Source: Oscheius sp. JU75 (taxonomy: Eukaryota > Nematoda > Chromadorea > Rhabditida > Rhabditidae). From it: 64,000 bases of DNA. The stretch's first letter is position 1, and each line of letters opens with the position of its first letter. A program made the position numbers and the translations under genes. The stretch is taken from NCBI GenBank assembly GCA_037178855.1, contig JASJZC010000006.1, positions 5,952,001 to 6,016,000 on the forward strand, written 5' to 3'. Below, piece by piece: positions 17,955-28,628 of the stretch. The notes beneath the pieces were generated by a model that saw only the letters and a list, made by a program, of their open reading frames with translations, was not told the DNA's origin and ran no database searches.

Positions 17955-19100
17955 ATGCAGAGCAATATTTCGGTATTGTGTCCTCGATGTCCTGAATCGA
18001 TCACGCTGTTCTCGACCGACGAGCTGAAAGAACACGCGGCCAATGAACACCTCGAGATGACTCCGCTGTACAATTGTCCTCAATATCAAGCCGGCTTTGT
18101 TACTTCTTCTCTGGCTCTTCATCACTTGTTGTCTTCAACAGCACTACATAGGTTAGTTCCCTTCTCTTTTTTTTGCATCTTTTTGTGCTTTAGACATCCG
18201 CCTTCGCGAGGAACCTACTCTGCGTGAAGCAGAGTAGGTTCCTTCGAGGAGCTGAACCAGATCGAGTCCGAGGCCATTCGTCGTCTGATGCCAACTGGCT
18301 CGGCGCCAGTTGTCTTCCCTTTTCCTCCTGTCACGCTGGGCAATGGAAAAGAATGTCCTCTGAAGACGGGACGAAATGAGGTCAAAGGAATTGCCCCTGT
18401 TTCATTGAAGGAGCCAGAAATCGGTTTTTCGATTCAATCTTTGTCGCTGTTCCAGCCAAGTTTTCATACCCAAACTGTCTTGCTACAGAGATCCTTCCTC
18501 TTCCGACCAGCAAAATGAACGCTGGCGAGAAGCCGCTCGAAGTAGTCTGTGAGTGGATCAAAGACTTCAGGAAGAGAGCTGCTCCGCTTGATAGTGGATT
18601 AGCTGTGCAGAAAAGAAACGGGTCTCGATTAAGCGTCGAACTGTCGCGAACCATGCCTGCTAGTAGAGAAATTGCTGTGAGCCGCAATGCCGAAAGATCT
18701 GCGACTTCTGTAACGGTCTTCATAGTAACCTGAACTGTGCCACCGTCGTCGACTTCGAAGAGAGGAAGATGACTCTCAGAAGCAAGGGTGTTTGCACCAG
18801 GTAAGATGCCTTTTGATTCTCTTAATCTGTTTTAGTTGTGGCGTGAAACATCAAAACAGTGACGAGCCTTGTAGGGCTGTCAAGTGCAAACACTGTTCCT
18901 CTTCTCACCCGGAGTACTTCTGTCTTTCTAGCAACTACCACAAGCGTATGGAGGCGTTTACTACCCGAACGAAATCCCCTCCCATCGAGAGCCTCAAGTT
19001 TCAAGTCGAGAGATCCATCATCTACCATACTGAGCGTCAGAGTGAGATGGACGACCATCTCAATGACGTGGAGAATTCGCCGCTGAAGTTCGAAGAATAG
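17955..19100 (+). CDS. C2H2 finger plus gag-like zinc-knuckle protein
   Basis: The best model has exons 17955-18151, 18233-18380, 18461-18621, 18669-18800 and 18836-19100, giving 300 aa in one frame. The N-terminus has a C2H2 finger (CPRC...HAANEH) and a second, degenerate one where the expected second Cys is Tyr (NCPQYQAGF...H). The C-terminal third has three CX2CX3H-type knuckles: CDFCNGLHSNLNC, CTSCGVKH...C and CKHCSSSHPEYFC. The linking phrase FEERKMTLRSKGVC is typical of BEL/Pao retrotransposon gag. No protease, reverse transcriptase or LTR is visible, so this may be a host gene derived from gag or a solo gag relic. The second and third introns are inferred to explain two frame changes and have weak acceptors. 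AATAAA follows at 19152. If exon 2 instead starts at the nearer acceptor (18194), an in-frame TGA is met at 18225. Confidence 0.55.
18210..18242. repeat. Perfect 14-bp hairpin overlapping a splice acceptor
   Basis: GGAACCTACTCTGC (18210-18223) and its exact complement (18229-18242) flank a 5-base loop, GTGAA. The loop carries an in-frame TGA (18225-18227) and the right arm contains the distal acceptor (GCAG, ending 18232) of the zinc-knuckle gene. Confidence 0.8.
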
Positions 19101-19229
19101 AAGTGTTTTCAAGAAGCAAAATAGGAATATCTAAACTCTTTGTACTCCTGTAATAAATTTGTTTGTGTTTATGTGAAAGGATCGGCTGTGAGCAACGTTT
19201 ATAAGTGTTGTCATCGCGCCTCCCACTCT

Positions 19230-20619
19230 ATGTTTACAGTCGGCTCCCTCGAACCTGACAGTCAGCCAAGCCAAGGTCCTTCCTGTTCCTGTCAGTACGA
19301 CAAAGTTTGGGTTGATTTGATGATTCTCATCGAGTCCTCGGATTCCATTGGAGACATGGGTCTACAAGAGGTCTTCGGCTATGTGCAGACCTCTCTCAAC
19401 ATGGTTAACATCCAGTTGGCTAACTCCACCGATCCCGTGAGTCCATATACGGATCTCCCAAACATTTCCATACAGTTCCATACCAGAATCGGACTGGTCA
19501 TCTATGGAGCAGAGCCGAAACTATTAGCCTCTTTGGGTACTTTGACTGGAGATCAGCTTCAAAACTATGGAGAACTGCAGTTTTTGGGGGGAGACACAGC
19601 GAGCATTGATAAGTAAGTATTTTGTATTCCGTGTTGTGTTTGATTGTAGTTGATCTTCTATTGATCTGATCTTTTCAATTATTGAAAACTTAAGTCAAAA
19701 TGAAAGGGAGAGTATGTTTGAGTAAAATTAAATTTAGGGCAATGGCCGTGGCTTTCAAAGATTTTGATGGCCCAAATCGACGGAAGAACGCCCGGAAAAT
19801 AATTGCTCTGTTTGCCACAAGTTTCAAGTAAGTTAATGTAAATGAAACTAAAGAAAGGTTCAGTACTATGAGCGATGATGCTCTGGAGAGAGCCAGAGAC
19901 TTCGAAGAAGACGACGGGATAATGTTTGTTTACAGTAGGTTAGAATTCATAGTGTGAAAACGGAGAATTAAGACTTTGTACAGGAGGACAGTGTTCCCAC
20001 TTTAGATCTGAAAGATTTGGCTACTAATGGATACTTTTGGGATTACAGTAACGACTACAAAGGAGAGGGATTACTTGTCTCCTTGTGTAATGCTAACTGC
20101 TATTGTCCGAATGATTATGCTTCGTATGAGGACAATGCTGTAGACGGAACTCCGAAGGCTGGTTAGGATAGAAAAGACAGAGACATTCATTAGCAGGCTG
20201 TTACTATTCTGTCAACACCCAGTCCAACTTCCGTCTAGCAATCTCCCGATGTCAACGCTACAACAACGGGTCCATTGCTCAAGGAAAGACGCAAGAAAAG
20301 ACCAACTTTTTACAATCTCGTGAGTTCATAACTCTTTTCTTCTAATTGCTTCTCCAATTCAGAGTTCGAGTTTTCGAATGCCAGATTCTGGGCTGGGATC
20401 ACCTGGAATGCGGTAGACAATAGCTATGTCTGGATGGACGGGACTCCAGTAGGAAACGATATCTTTCAGCCCTGGGGAGCGACAAGAGTCTCGGGTCAGG
20501 ACTGTGTGGCTATTATGAACAACGCTTGGATGCCAATGGACTGTCGAGTAGGCTACGAATACATCTGTGAGGCTTCTCCTTGTGACTCACTTCACTATTG
20601 TGAAGATGAGGAGGATTGA
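19230..20619 (+). CDS. vWA plus C-type lectin domain protein (CLEC-type)
   Basis: Exons 19230-19612, 19738-19827, 19864-19938, 19992-20161, 20197-20319 and 20363-20619 give about 365 aa. The first half is a von Willebrand A-like fold. Its MIDAS position reads LIESSDSIG, so Glu replaces the usual first Asp. Later motifs are RIGLVIYGAE and RKNARKIIALFATS. A short Cys segment (CNANCYCPNDY) leads into a C-type lectin domain with CYYSVNTQSNF, FWAGITWNAVDNSYVWMDGT and GYEYICEASPCD. This vWA-CTLD order is common in nematode clec genes, thought to act in extracellular recognition or immunity. AATAAA lies near 20678. The start is uncertain: the chosen ATG (19230) gives no signal peptide, so an upstream exon may be missing. 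Acceptor choice for exon 4 was set by phase. Confidence 0.85.
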
Positions 20620-20699
20620 AGAGTACTCAGCTTGCGATAAACCGGCAGTATTTAATTCATAATACAGGGATTGGATCAATAAAAATACAGTTTTTAGTC

Positions 20700-22194
20700 C
20701 TCTTTGTTGTTTGGAAGCGTGACCATTGAACGAGTTTCTACCAAGGGAGAGCGAGGGTTTTAATGGGCTGGCCGTTGGCAAGTTTTCGCCATCGGGCAAC
20801 TGTGTCCAAAGGATACTTACTTTGATCTCAAGGCGATGTGATTTCCAGTAACCGGTTCTATTAGATACTAGTCAAGAAAGAGGATCGTGTTCTGAGTCTT
20901 CCCACGCTCTAGCCGCCTAAAGAACAGCTGTAACCTGACCTTCTGAAGAGAGGGCGTGTTCAGAATCCGAACAACCTAGTGGATCACGTGCCATTGGATC
21001 GAAATCTCCAGCTAGGTCCTTCACTGTGACAGTGGCAGCCGGCTCTGATCCGCCAAACGTGTTCTCTCAGAGTGAGAGAGACTAATGTTGTCTCGCGCCA
21101 TCTCCTTGCGCAACGCGTTCTGCATCCGAAACTCTCTCCTCGATGTTTTTCTCCAGGCTCCAGGCCACAGAGATCCCCAGCCACCAATTAATTAAATGAC
21201 ATAGAGTTAAGATCTGGTCTGCCTGTACAAGCGTGCTTATCCAGTCTTTCCCTCCTTGCCCTCGGTCAGTGTCAGTACACACAAATCTCATCAAAGACAA
21301 GCCGGTTCTTATGGCCACTTTCGCCCTGCCATTCGTAGTCTGTCTATGTTTCTGTCTCCCGCAACGAGATATATCTTTTCGCTCTAGTTGACTTCGACTT
21401 TTTGCTTCGCCTCAGCTTGGTCACCCACTAATTTATTATTGACTTCTCATGGGTTCGTTCTGTGAGCTACTCTTACGATAGACTTTACTAGGTTCATTCA
21501 GAACTGATTGTATTGTAAGAGTTACATGTCAACAGTTCCCTTTGATGTCACACTTGTAGTGATAGTCAAGATTCTAAACAGTTTACATTAGAAGACTACT
21601 GGTTTCACTGAAGGTTTCAGTACCGTCAATACCTGAGGACAATAACTTATAAGGTTCATTCAAAAGATTGTCTGTTTGGACGAAACTCACTTTTTTACAA
21701 ACCTACTTCTCATTTCTGAACAGTAATGTTCCTTTTTCCAGTTGTGTGAAACAGATCCTCTGCAAACATCCTCTCCCTCCTCTTCCCCCTATCAGCACTT
21801 TTCAGCCTCCTCGTCCGACAAAACACGTCCCGGAAGCGGCGAAAGTCGTAAATTTGCATGGCGGAAGGGTCAAGTTTGTAGAAGACAGACAACTCATTTT
21901 CGGATTTGGGACTTTCGCGCGCGTTCCGCTCTTACGCACTAACTGCGGCGCCTCTTTACTCTGTACTTTTTGACACCGAAGTCGGTCCTCTTGAAACTAT
22001 CATTGACCAACCACTTCTCTATTCACAGTCTGGGCGGTCGCCGTTCCTCAGAAACACATTAGTCTGAGGTGACATTTCCTCCTTCTCCGATTTCCGGGAG
22101 ATCACACGAGGCGGAACCTCGCTGTGAGGTCAAGCCTCTCTCTTTCTCATCTTCTCAGCATCTTTCCGGTTATGAGACCTTATTTCAGTTTCAG
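20700..22194. other. Intergenic, no supported gene
   Basis: About 1.5 kb with short overlapping frames near 21.0-21.3 and 21.7-22.0 kb that show no motif. It holds the upstream region of the ligand-gated channel gene. No repeats of note. Confidence 0.45.
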
Positions 22195-24379
22195 ATGCTA
22201 CTGTGGTTGCTGGTTCCGGGTCTAGTGGCGGCTCTTGAATCCGCACCGCAGATTGTCAACCCTCCTGCAGCTCTTTTTCAGGTCAGTTCCAACTATTTGA
22301 CACTCTTGACTAGAGCGTAGCCTGTGAGAAGTTGTATCATCGTTTGGTCATCGTATTGCCGAGACTAGGCTTAGGTTTATAGAAAGCAAACCCCTAGCGG
22401 AACTTCCCTGTTCACTATCCTGACATACCCTCTTTCTCTTTTCCGCACAACACTTCAGGCACACACATCCTCCTGACCTCTAAATCAAAGCATCAAACCA
22501 CTTGTAGCGTGTGTATGTACTAAAATAGGAATCTCTCTGAGTGAACATAGATGTCTCTTTTACAGGCTCGAGCAACCAGCTCTGATGAACTGGATCCCTG
22601 TCAATATCTGTTGGCTAATCTGACCAGCGTCGAGAATCTCCAAGCTCACGAATTTGCCTCCTTGGAACAATGTCTTTACTACTATCTGGCTGGAGAGAGC
22701 GCTAAGAGAATGCGAAGACTCGGAGTGCCTCATCCCATAGCCACGGTCCCTCCTAACTATCTGTCCAGACAGCCAGTTCACATCAAGTTCAACCAGGTCA
22801 CACTGCAACATTTTGAGCTGGTATGCTCTTTGCTTTTCACAAGGAAATATGCGCTTCAGAATGAGTTCCTGAAAGATATTGCTATTCACGGATACATGGA
22901 GGTCAGCTGGATGGACGATCGTCTTGTCTGGAACACTGATACTTGGAAGATGGAGAAACTTCATGTTCAGAGCTTGAACCACGTTTGGTTCCCGATCTTC
23001 ATCGCTCAGAAGTGAGTATCTAGTGTATTCTCGACTGGGAAAGTACACTACCATAACCATTGCCTTGACCGCACACTCTCGTCTTTTCCGTTCAAAAAGT
23101 ACACTCCGTCTCTTCCGTTTTGAACGACCGGTACAAGTAGCCTTCTTTTCAGTCAGGACACTCATCTGAAGAACGGAGACGCTTTTGAAATTAGAAGAGT
23201 GGATGCTGCTCACAATGGAACTGTCTCTGCTATCATTGCTTTCTCTCTCCGTACTTTCTGTGATGACTCTGACTTTGAAAACTACCCGGATGACATCTAC
23301 AAGTGCTGCTTCACATTGGAGCCAAGAACTAATCCGGTAAGAACAAAAAATCAAAAGAGTTGGCTCAGTTTGCATGATTCAAGACATTACGGTGGAAAGC
23401 CGTTCTGCTAAGAGGTGTCAGAGCAGTTGTGCATTCATCAAAGCCCAGCGGGGAGTCGAACCTGTGATTGCCAGCGCATTGGCAGCGCCTTGGACCACTC
23501 GGCCATTTGGTCAACAGTGGTTATCGCGAGGGAAAATGGTTGATGTCCATCAGCGCGTTCCATAATTCGCACGAACAAAACTTTCAGGATATAATCGAGT
23601 TTGATGCTTCTGGTCTTCCCATCTTCACCGATCCCAAATATTTCCGTGATTACGGCTGGAAGCTTTCTGGAACTGTTCCTCAAGCTCTCGAAGATCCGGC
23701 TCAAGTCGCCCAGATGGGATTCTGTATCAATCTCCAGAGAGCATCTAGTGCTGTCAGAATTGAGCTGACTGTTCCTCTGATGGTTACCTCTCTTCTGTTC
23801 CTGGTCACTCCCTTCTTAGGGCATCTGAAACTTCAGGTCAGAAGAGACCAAAAGAAAGAAGGACAAACAGAATGGATAGAGAGATATAGAATAGAGACAG
23901 AGTGACAATATCAAGGAAATCTTCCCGTTCAGGTCTTTGCCAAGATCTTCGTTCTCGGCCTCCAATTCGTGACCTTTCTCCTGTACAGTAACAGAATCTC
24001 TCCTCATCTTGGAAGTGCTGCCGCCACTCCCAGAATTCGTTAGTTCTATCTTTCAAGCCCAGTTTAATGCGGTTTAGTTCGTTTCCTCGAGTTCGCGACC
24101 ACCATCAACGGTCTTTCCATATGTCTCTCGGCCATTCTCTGGGCTTGCATGAGAGCCAAGAGAGATCTGCCACCTTGGGGACAACTTGTTCAGCTGTCTG
24201 GCTTCGTGAACAAGGTTCTCTGCGTCTTTCAGACCCATGGAACCGAGGAAGAGGAGATCGAGAAGGGTGCTGGAAGCAATTACCAAGCCGATTGGCAGTC
24301 AGCCTTCACGGCAATCCACGCCGTTGCGATGACAGTCGTCGTGGCCATCTTCCTGATCGGATACGTGATCATTCTGTAG
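22195..24379 (+). CDS. Divergent Cys-loop ligand-gated ion channel subunit
   Basis: Seven exons (22195-22281, 22566-22820, 22860-23011, 23153-23336, 23588-23836, 23933-24038, 24078-24379) give 444 aa. A signal peptide (MLLWLLVPGLVAALES) precedes a ligand-binding domain with MEVSWMDDRLVWNTDTW and a Cys-loop reading FCDDSDFENYPDDIYKC. Four membrane segments follow: TM1 after RIELTVPLMVTSLLFLV, TM2 KIFVLGLQFVTFLLY, TM3 TTINGLSICLSAILWAC, and TM4 at the C-terminus (VVVAIFLIGYVIIL). The Cys-loop has 14 residues between cysteines where 13 is canonical, and TM2 lacks the usual TxxxSV(L) pore pattern. It therefore belongs to a divergent nematode group whose ligand I cannot predict. Intron 2 is 39 bp, a multiple of 3 and stop-free, so its retention would insert 13 residues. 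Confidence 0.88.
23438..23513 (-). pseudogene. tRNA-like sequence inside a channel intron
   Basis: On the minus strand, within intron 4 of the channel gene, an A box (TGGCCGAGTGG, 23495-23505) and a B box (GGTTCGACTCC, 23452-23462) match Pol III internal promoter consensus. The D arm (GCC/GGC) can form. The anticodon arm gives only an irregular 8-base loop, and the T stem and acceptor stem do not pair. The layout resembles Leu/Ser-type tRNA. I read it as a tRNA pseudogene or the head of a tRNA-derived SINE. Confidence 0.5.
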
Positions 24380-24954
24380 AAACCACTAGACCAGACGGTT
24401 CCATCCTCTCTCAACTTGTATGTACATATTGCTCATTAAATATTTTGCTGTCTATTCACGAGGACGACGTCTTTTCTTATTTGAGACGACAGAAATGGGT
24501 CAAGCTCTTCTGATCCTTTCGCTTTTCAAAAGTTCGAGTCTTGGGGTCAATCCCTTTAGGCAGGACCACTTCCTTTCCCAGAAGAACTTATTCAAGCGCA
24601 GTCAAAAGAGAGGACGAAGGTTGGGAAGAAAAGAATCTAGAATTTTAAAACCACTCCGATTCAGAGATCTGCCTCTTTCATCTCTAGCATTTAAGAGTTT
24701 GTTTTCTTCCAACTCTCGAGACCACTTATCACAACAACCGTCATTCGCACTCTGTTTTCTGGAATTCCAAAACGAGCTAATCCTCGAATCCATAGAAACT
24801 GAGACAATGGGAAGAGGAATCAGAGATGAGTTTCCTCATAATTTAATGAAGAACCGTCATCTTTGCAGTTGAATATACAACTTTGAGGAAGTAGTGTACG
24901 TAGTATTCTTCAATGAAAGACGGTGAAAGTCTGAAAATAGAGATCGTCCCTCTG

Positions 24955-25175
24955 CTACTAAAGCGCGATATTACCATTATCTTCAAAAGTGAACTAAACG
25001 TGACAAATTATGTTCTGTCCATATATATGTTGCAGTTCAAATTAACCCTAAGGAACTAACCTATCCGTGTTCCGAACTAGTTCGGTCAATTTGAACTGCA
25101 ACATATACGCTGACAAGCCAACTTCAGGGGAACTTGAAAAGCTTCTATGCTGCTGTGGCGCAGCCTTTGGAACTC
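24955..25175 (+). repeat. Dispersed ACTAAAG-type repeat, copy A
   Basis: It starts CTACTAAAGCGCGAT and ends with a segment (GACAAGCCAACTTCAGGGGA ... GGCGCAGCC) that also ends the copies near 35.2 and 42.2 kb. The CCGTCCGTC-type stretch present in the other copies is replaced here by a hairpin-forming segment. Confidence 0.45.
25024..25107. repeat. Perfect 20-bp inverted repeat
   Basis: Arms at 25024-25043 and 25088-25107 are exact complements around a 44-bp spacer that itself contains the palindrome CCGAACTAGTTCGG. It could form a stem-loop or be the remnant of a small inverted-repeat element. Confidence 0.75.
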
Positions 25176-27151
25176 TTTATCCAAGACAAGCTCGAAACCA
25201 AATAGATTTAAACACAAACTTAATGTAAACAACTGGTTTATGAAGAACCTATAGTACCAGTACAGTAAGAAGTAAAATAATGGATTGTCGGGGTGCAAAG
25301 CGACTGCTATAGCGAGCCATTTCGACAGCCGTCTCCCAGCATACCAATCAGTCTCTTCGGTCGACTGCTCTTCCTCTTAAGATTTGACTCGATATTTTGG
25401 TCACTTCCGCCTCCCACCCGCATCCATTTATTATCATAGAGCTCGTCATTTCATCATCATTGTTCCGGCAATTTTGGGGCTACACAAAGAAGCCGAGACG
25501 TATGTTCTTTCTTCGAAATTCATGGTCTTTTTGAGACTCCTTTCCCCTTTCTTTATCCTCCCCCGGAACATCATAGCCTCTTCTATTAGCAGCCATTTAA
25601 ATTTTGAATTTTCCCTAGAGGACACTTCTCCACAACGTCGTCATTTCATCAGAAACTAACCTATCCTTGCTTCGATTACTACTTAGGGTAAAAGGTCGAA
25701 CTTTGATCAGATCCTGTTTTCTGCCTTCAAATTTATGTGATTAGGGAGCAGTTAGCACTGCTCGATATGAAGAGGTTCTGCCTAATCACGATTGCATGAG
25801 CAGCATCGTGTGCTCATCTTTGGTGTCGATTTGACAAGAAAACTTTCGAACACTTGGATAGCGTATGGAACAGGAACGTAAATTTCCGATAAGATTCCAG
25901 AGACCGGCACAGAAATAGTTGGACTCAACTAATTGCGTTCTTTATCTTTGGAACGATAATCTTTCCAGTCCAATGCTCAAATTAGAGAACCCTTGAAAAA
26001 ACCAATTCAACCCATTTCCTCGGGATCAGATTACGGAACTTTAAGAATCTCTGGCTTCCATTACATCTTGATGTTTAAACCGTTGGGATTCCATAATTTG
26101 AAAGTTTCGGGTAAACAATGAGAAAGTTTGGTCCATGAACCCTTTCCATACCATCATTGTTGACCAGAATCTCTTGTGTAACAAATGACAAATCTCTGTT
26201 TTCGCAACGAGCCTATATTAGCTCCTTTTCAGATCAGAAATCCAATTACTTTGCGGCAAGTAATTGACCCATATGACCCGAGATAATTGTTCAAAGCCCA
26301 GACTCTAACATCATCCCTTTCTGCTGTACTTCCTTTGCTGAATTCCGGATGACAACAGTCGAATTAAATTGAATCTCGGGGAGTCCGGACACAATGGATA
26401 TGACGACAAAGACGGCAGTTCAAACCTCAGCTTTTCTATAAATGTTTTGTCAATTTGATTGGCATAATTAGGCTCGAGGAAAGGGGAAGACCCGCCCACA
26501 GGAAGTCACTTTAGCCAATTCATAAGCAGTTTCTGAGAAGCTCGTGACAACAAATCTAGGTCATACTGTAGGGCATCCATGAACTGTTTTGAAGTCCTTC
26601 ATTCTGGCTTTTAATCGGCTTCAGTCTGATCCATCGGGCTTCCAACTCACGCTCTCTGCCTCTGGTAATATTCTAAAGATGTCAATCAATTACCGTGACA
26701 TCTATCTCCGAATTTCTGTACTATTGGCTAAAGTATCGATGTTTCGAAAGACTTGAGCTATCTTTCTGGCTCAGTAACATCCTTTCTAAAGAGCTGTTTG
26801 GAAACTTGTATTATTTTTCACATCTCCTGTGGAAACTCATGGGAACTGCTGGCAATAGTTCTCCACCCGTACTTTCGCACTAGTACAACAGTCTTGCAGG
26901 TTTGAACTTCTGAGAGTGACCATGAGATCTTATCGAATCGCTTTATAGTTGTATCATTCAATTCTCTATCCTTTATCAACAGTCCCACTCTTCTGTCTAC
27001 TTACCCAAATAGATGCTATCTTTAATCATTCTGCACTATTTCTATTACCCATTTATTGATTGGCATTTTTCTAAAGATATCTCTGAAAATTATAAGATCA
27101 GCCATATTTGGTGCAAAGGGGAATGTGCACAGGTCACGTGACCTACTTTTC

Positions 27152-27463
27152 CTAGCACTTTGCAGCTCTCACCGGTGGGACGCTCTTGATAGGGTTTCCA
27201 GGAAAATATTCGATAGGAAAGAGTAGGGTTTCAGCTGCGTAGGAGTTCAGCTCCTCTTGATCTATTCTCGACCCAGTTCCCGTCATATCTAATAACCCGC
27301 TTTCCCAAGTATCACCTGGTTGACCTCTAAAAGTCATTCCACGGCCGACATTATATGCAGTATAGCCTGGAGGGAAAAACCACCACTTCCTATTTACTTT
27401 TTTTGATTTATCCTCCTGACCGTAACCAGAATGACGACGGGAAGCTTGTTGTAGTCTATCTTG
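27152..27463 (-). CDS. Orphan ORF, possibly one exon of a lost gene
   Basis: A 103-codon open frame (stop TAG 27152-27154) has convincing protein composition: RKWWFFPPGYTAYNVGRG, FRGQPGDTWESGLLDMTG and LFPIEYFPGNPIKSVPP. The first Met is internal (27337), there is no clear TTTCAG acceptor upstream, and no poly(A) signal follows. It may be a terminal exon, a retrocopy fragment, or an inserted foreign piece. I recognise no family. Confidence 0.35.
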   Translation of the reverse strand, partial: QDRLQQASRRHSGYGQEDKSKKVNRKWWFFPPGYTAYNVGRGMTFRGQPGDTWESGLLDMTGTGSRIDQEELNSYAAETLLFPIEYFPGNPIKSVPPVRAAKC

Positions 27464-28628
27464 TTAGTGCAGGGGTTTCGCATATTTACCGAGTCTCATC
27501 TAGCTCCTGCAATGTTCAAACTCCTATATGACTCTCTTTTTTTTTTTACGAAAACGTGACAAGGTATAAACCGTCCGCTATTGTTTCACGCTACCTATGC
27601 TCTTGTGGTGTAGTGGTTAACATTCCAGACCAGAATCTCAAGGTGGCCTTGTAAACTCACTTTTACTTTTATAACCAATAAAACCTTTTTGCCTACAGAT
27701 GTAGAATGATATCACCGAGACCAATTTTTTGTAGCCATCTCGAGTTACCTTTTAGAGGCAGTGTCTCTTTTGCATTCAGGTATCAGGTTCCCCCTTCTGA
27801 GACCAATGTATGCAGAGATCAGATCCGGGTAGATTAGAGTGAAGTTTGGAGTCGACGACGCCAGTTTATATAGTTCGAGAGAGAGAGAGAGAGAGAGTTG
27901 GGAAAAACTGGGGATGTTCAGTGTTCCCTCCAACCTTCTCTGTTTTTGTTGTGTCCAAGCTTCATGGCTAGAAATAGATCAACTGCTAAAGCATCGTACA
28001 AAACTTTGTTTTCTCTCCTGGAAATCTCTACAATTTTTGCTAGGAGTTTGTTCTTGGGAAAGGAACAGCGACAGTCAACAAAATGATACTGTCTAGCGTC
28101 TCATACAGTTCTCTAGTCAGGACTCTCCCCGCAATCTCTTTCGCTTGCGTTACCACCATAGACAATGGTAGGAAGATCTCTTAGAGTGAGACTGTACGGG
28201 AAAAAAAGACCTAGAAGCTTGCGGGATAATACTGTCTGCTGGAACATTTGATTACTAGTCAGACTTTTTCAAGTGAAAAGTTTCAGTATGAAGTCCAAGG
28301 CGTGACCCAACCTTTTTACGAATTCCGTTGATATTTCATTACTCCAGGCAATGCCTACGATCAAAGTCTCTAACGCTATCCTCTCAAAAAACATTCTGTC
28401 TTGACATCTTCTTGGGCCAAACATTGGCATCTTTTCACCGTATCTCTTCTGAATTTCAAAGTTTCACTTCACACGTATAGGGCCTTTCCCGTCCCCTATC
28501 AAGTTTCTATTTGGTTCTCTCTTTTCGTCATTTTTACATATCCAATTTCCGTCACTTTGTGCCAGCTCTTTTCCCATGAACATCCTCTTTTCATCATTCC
28601 ACACTTATCAATTTTCAGGTAAAACAAA
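27464..28628. other. Intergenic upstream of the neuropeptide gene
   Basis: No gene seen. A (GA)n run of about 20 bp lies at 27877-27897. A tRNA-like string near 27600 was examined and rejected. A TTTTCAG just before 28621 is a likely trans-splice acceptor for the neuropeptide mRNA. Confidence 0.45.

Larger units (their letters stand above)
24380..27151. other. Gene-poor interval with repeat pieces
   Basis: No coding gene is supported here. The open frames lack motifs. It contains one copy of the dispersed ACTAAAG repeat (24955-25175) with a short inverted repeat inside it. Confidence 0.45.

Noticed and set aside
18515-18733. Frame changes in the zinc-knuckle gene taken as pseudogene frameshifts
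   Set aside because: Two short GT/AG introns (18381-18460 and 18622-18668) restore one frame, so decay is not required, although the acceptors are weak.
27595-27660. tRNA-like string GTGGTGTAGTGGTTAACAT
   Set aside because: Matches an A-box/D-arm but there is no T arm (GGTTCGA) or pairing acceptor stem downstream.
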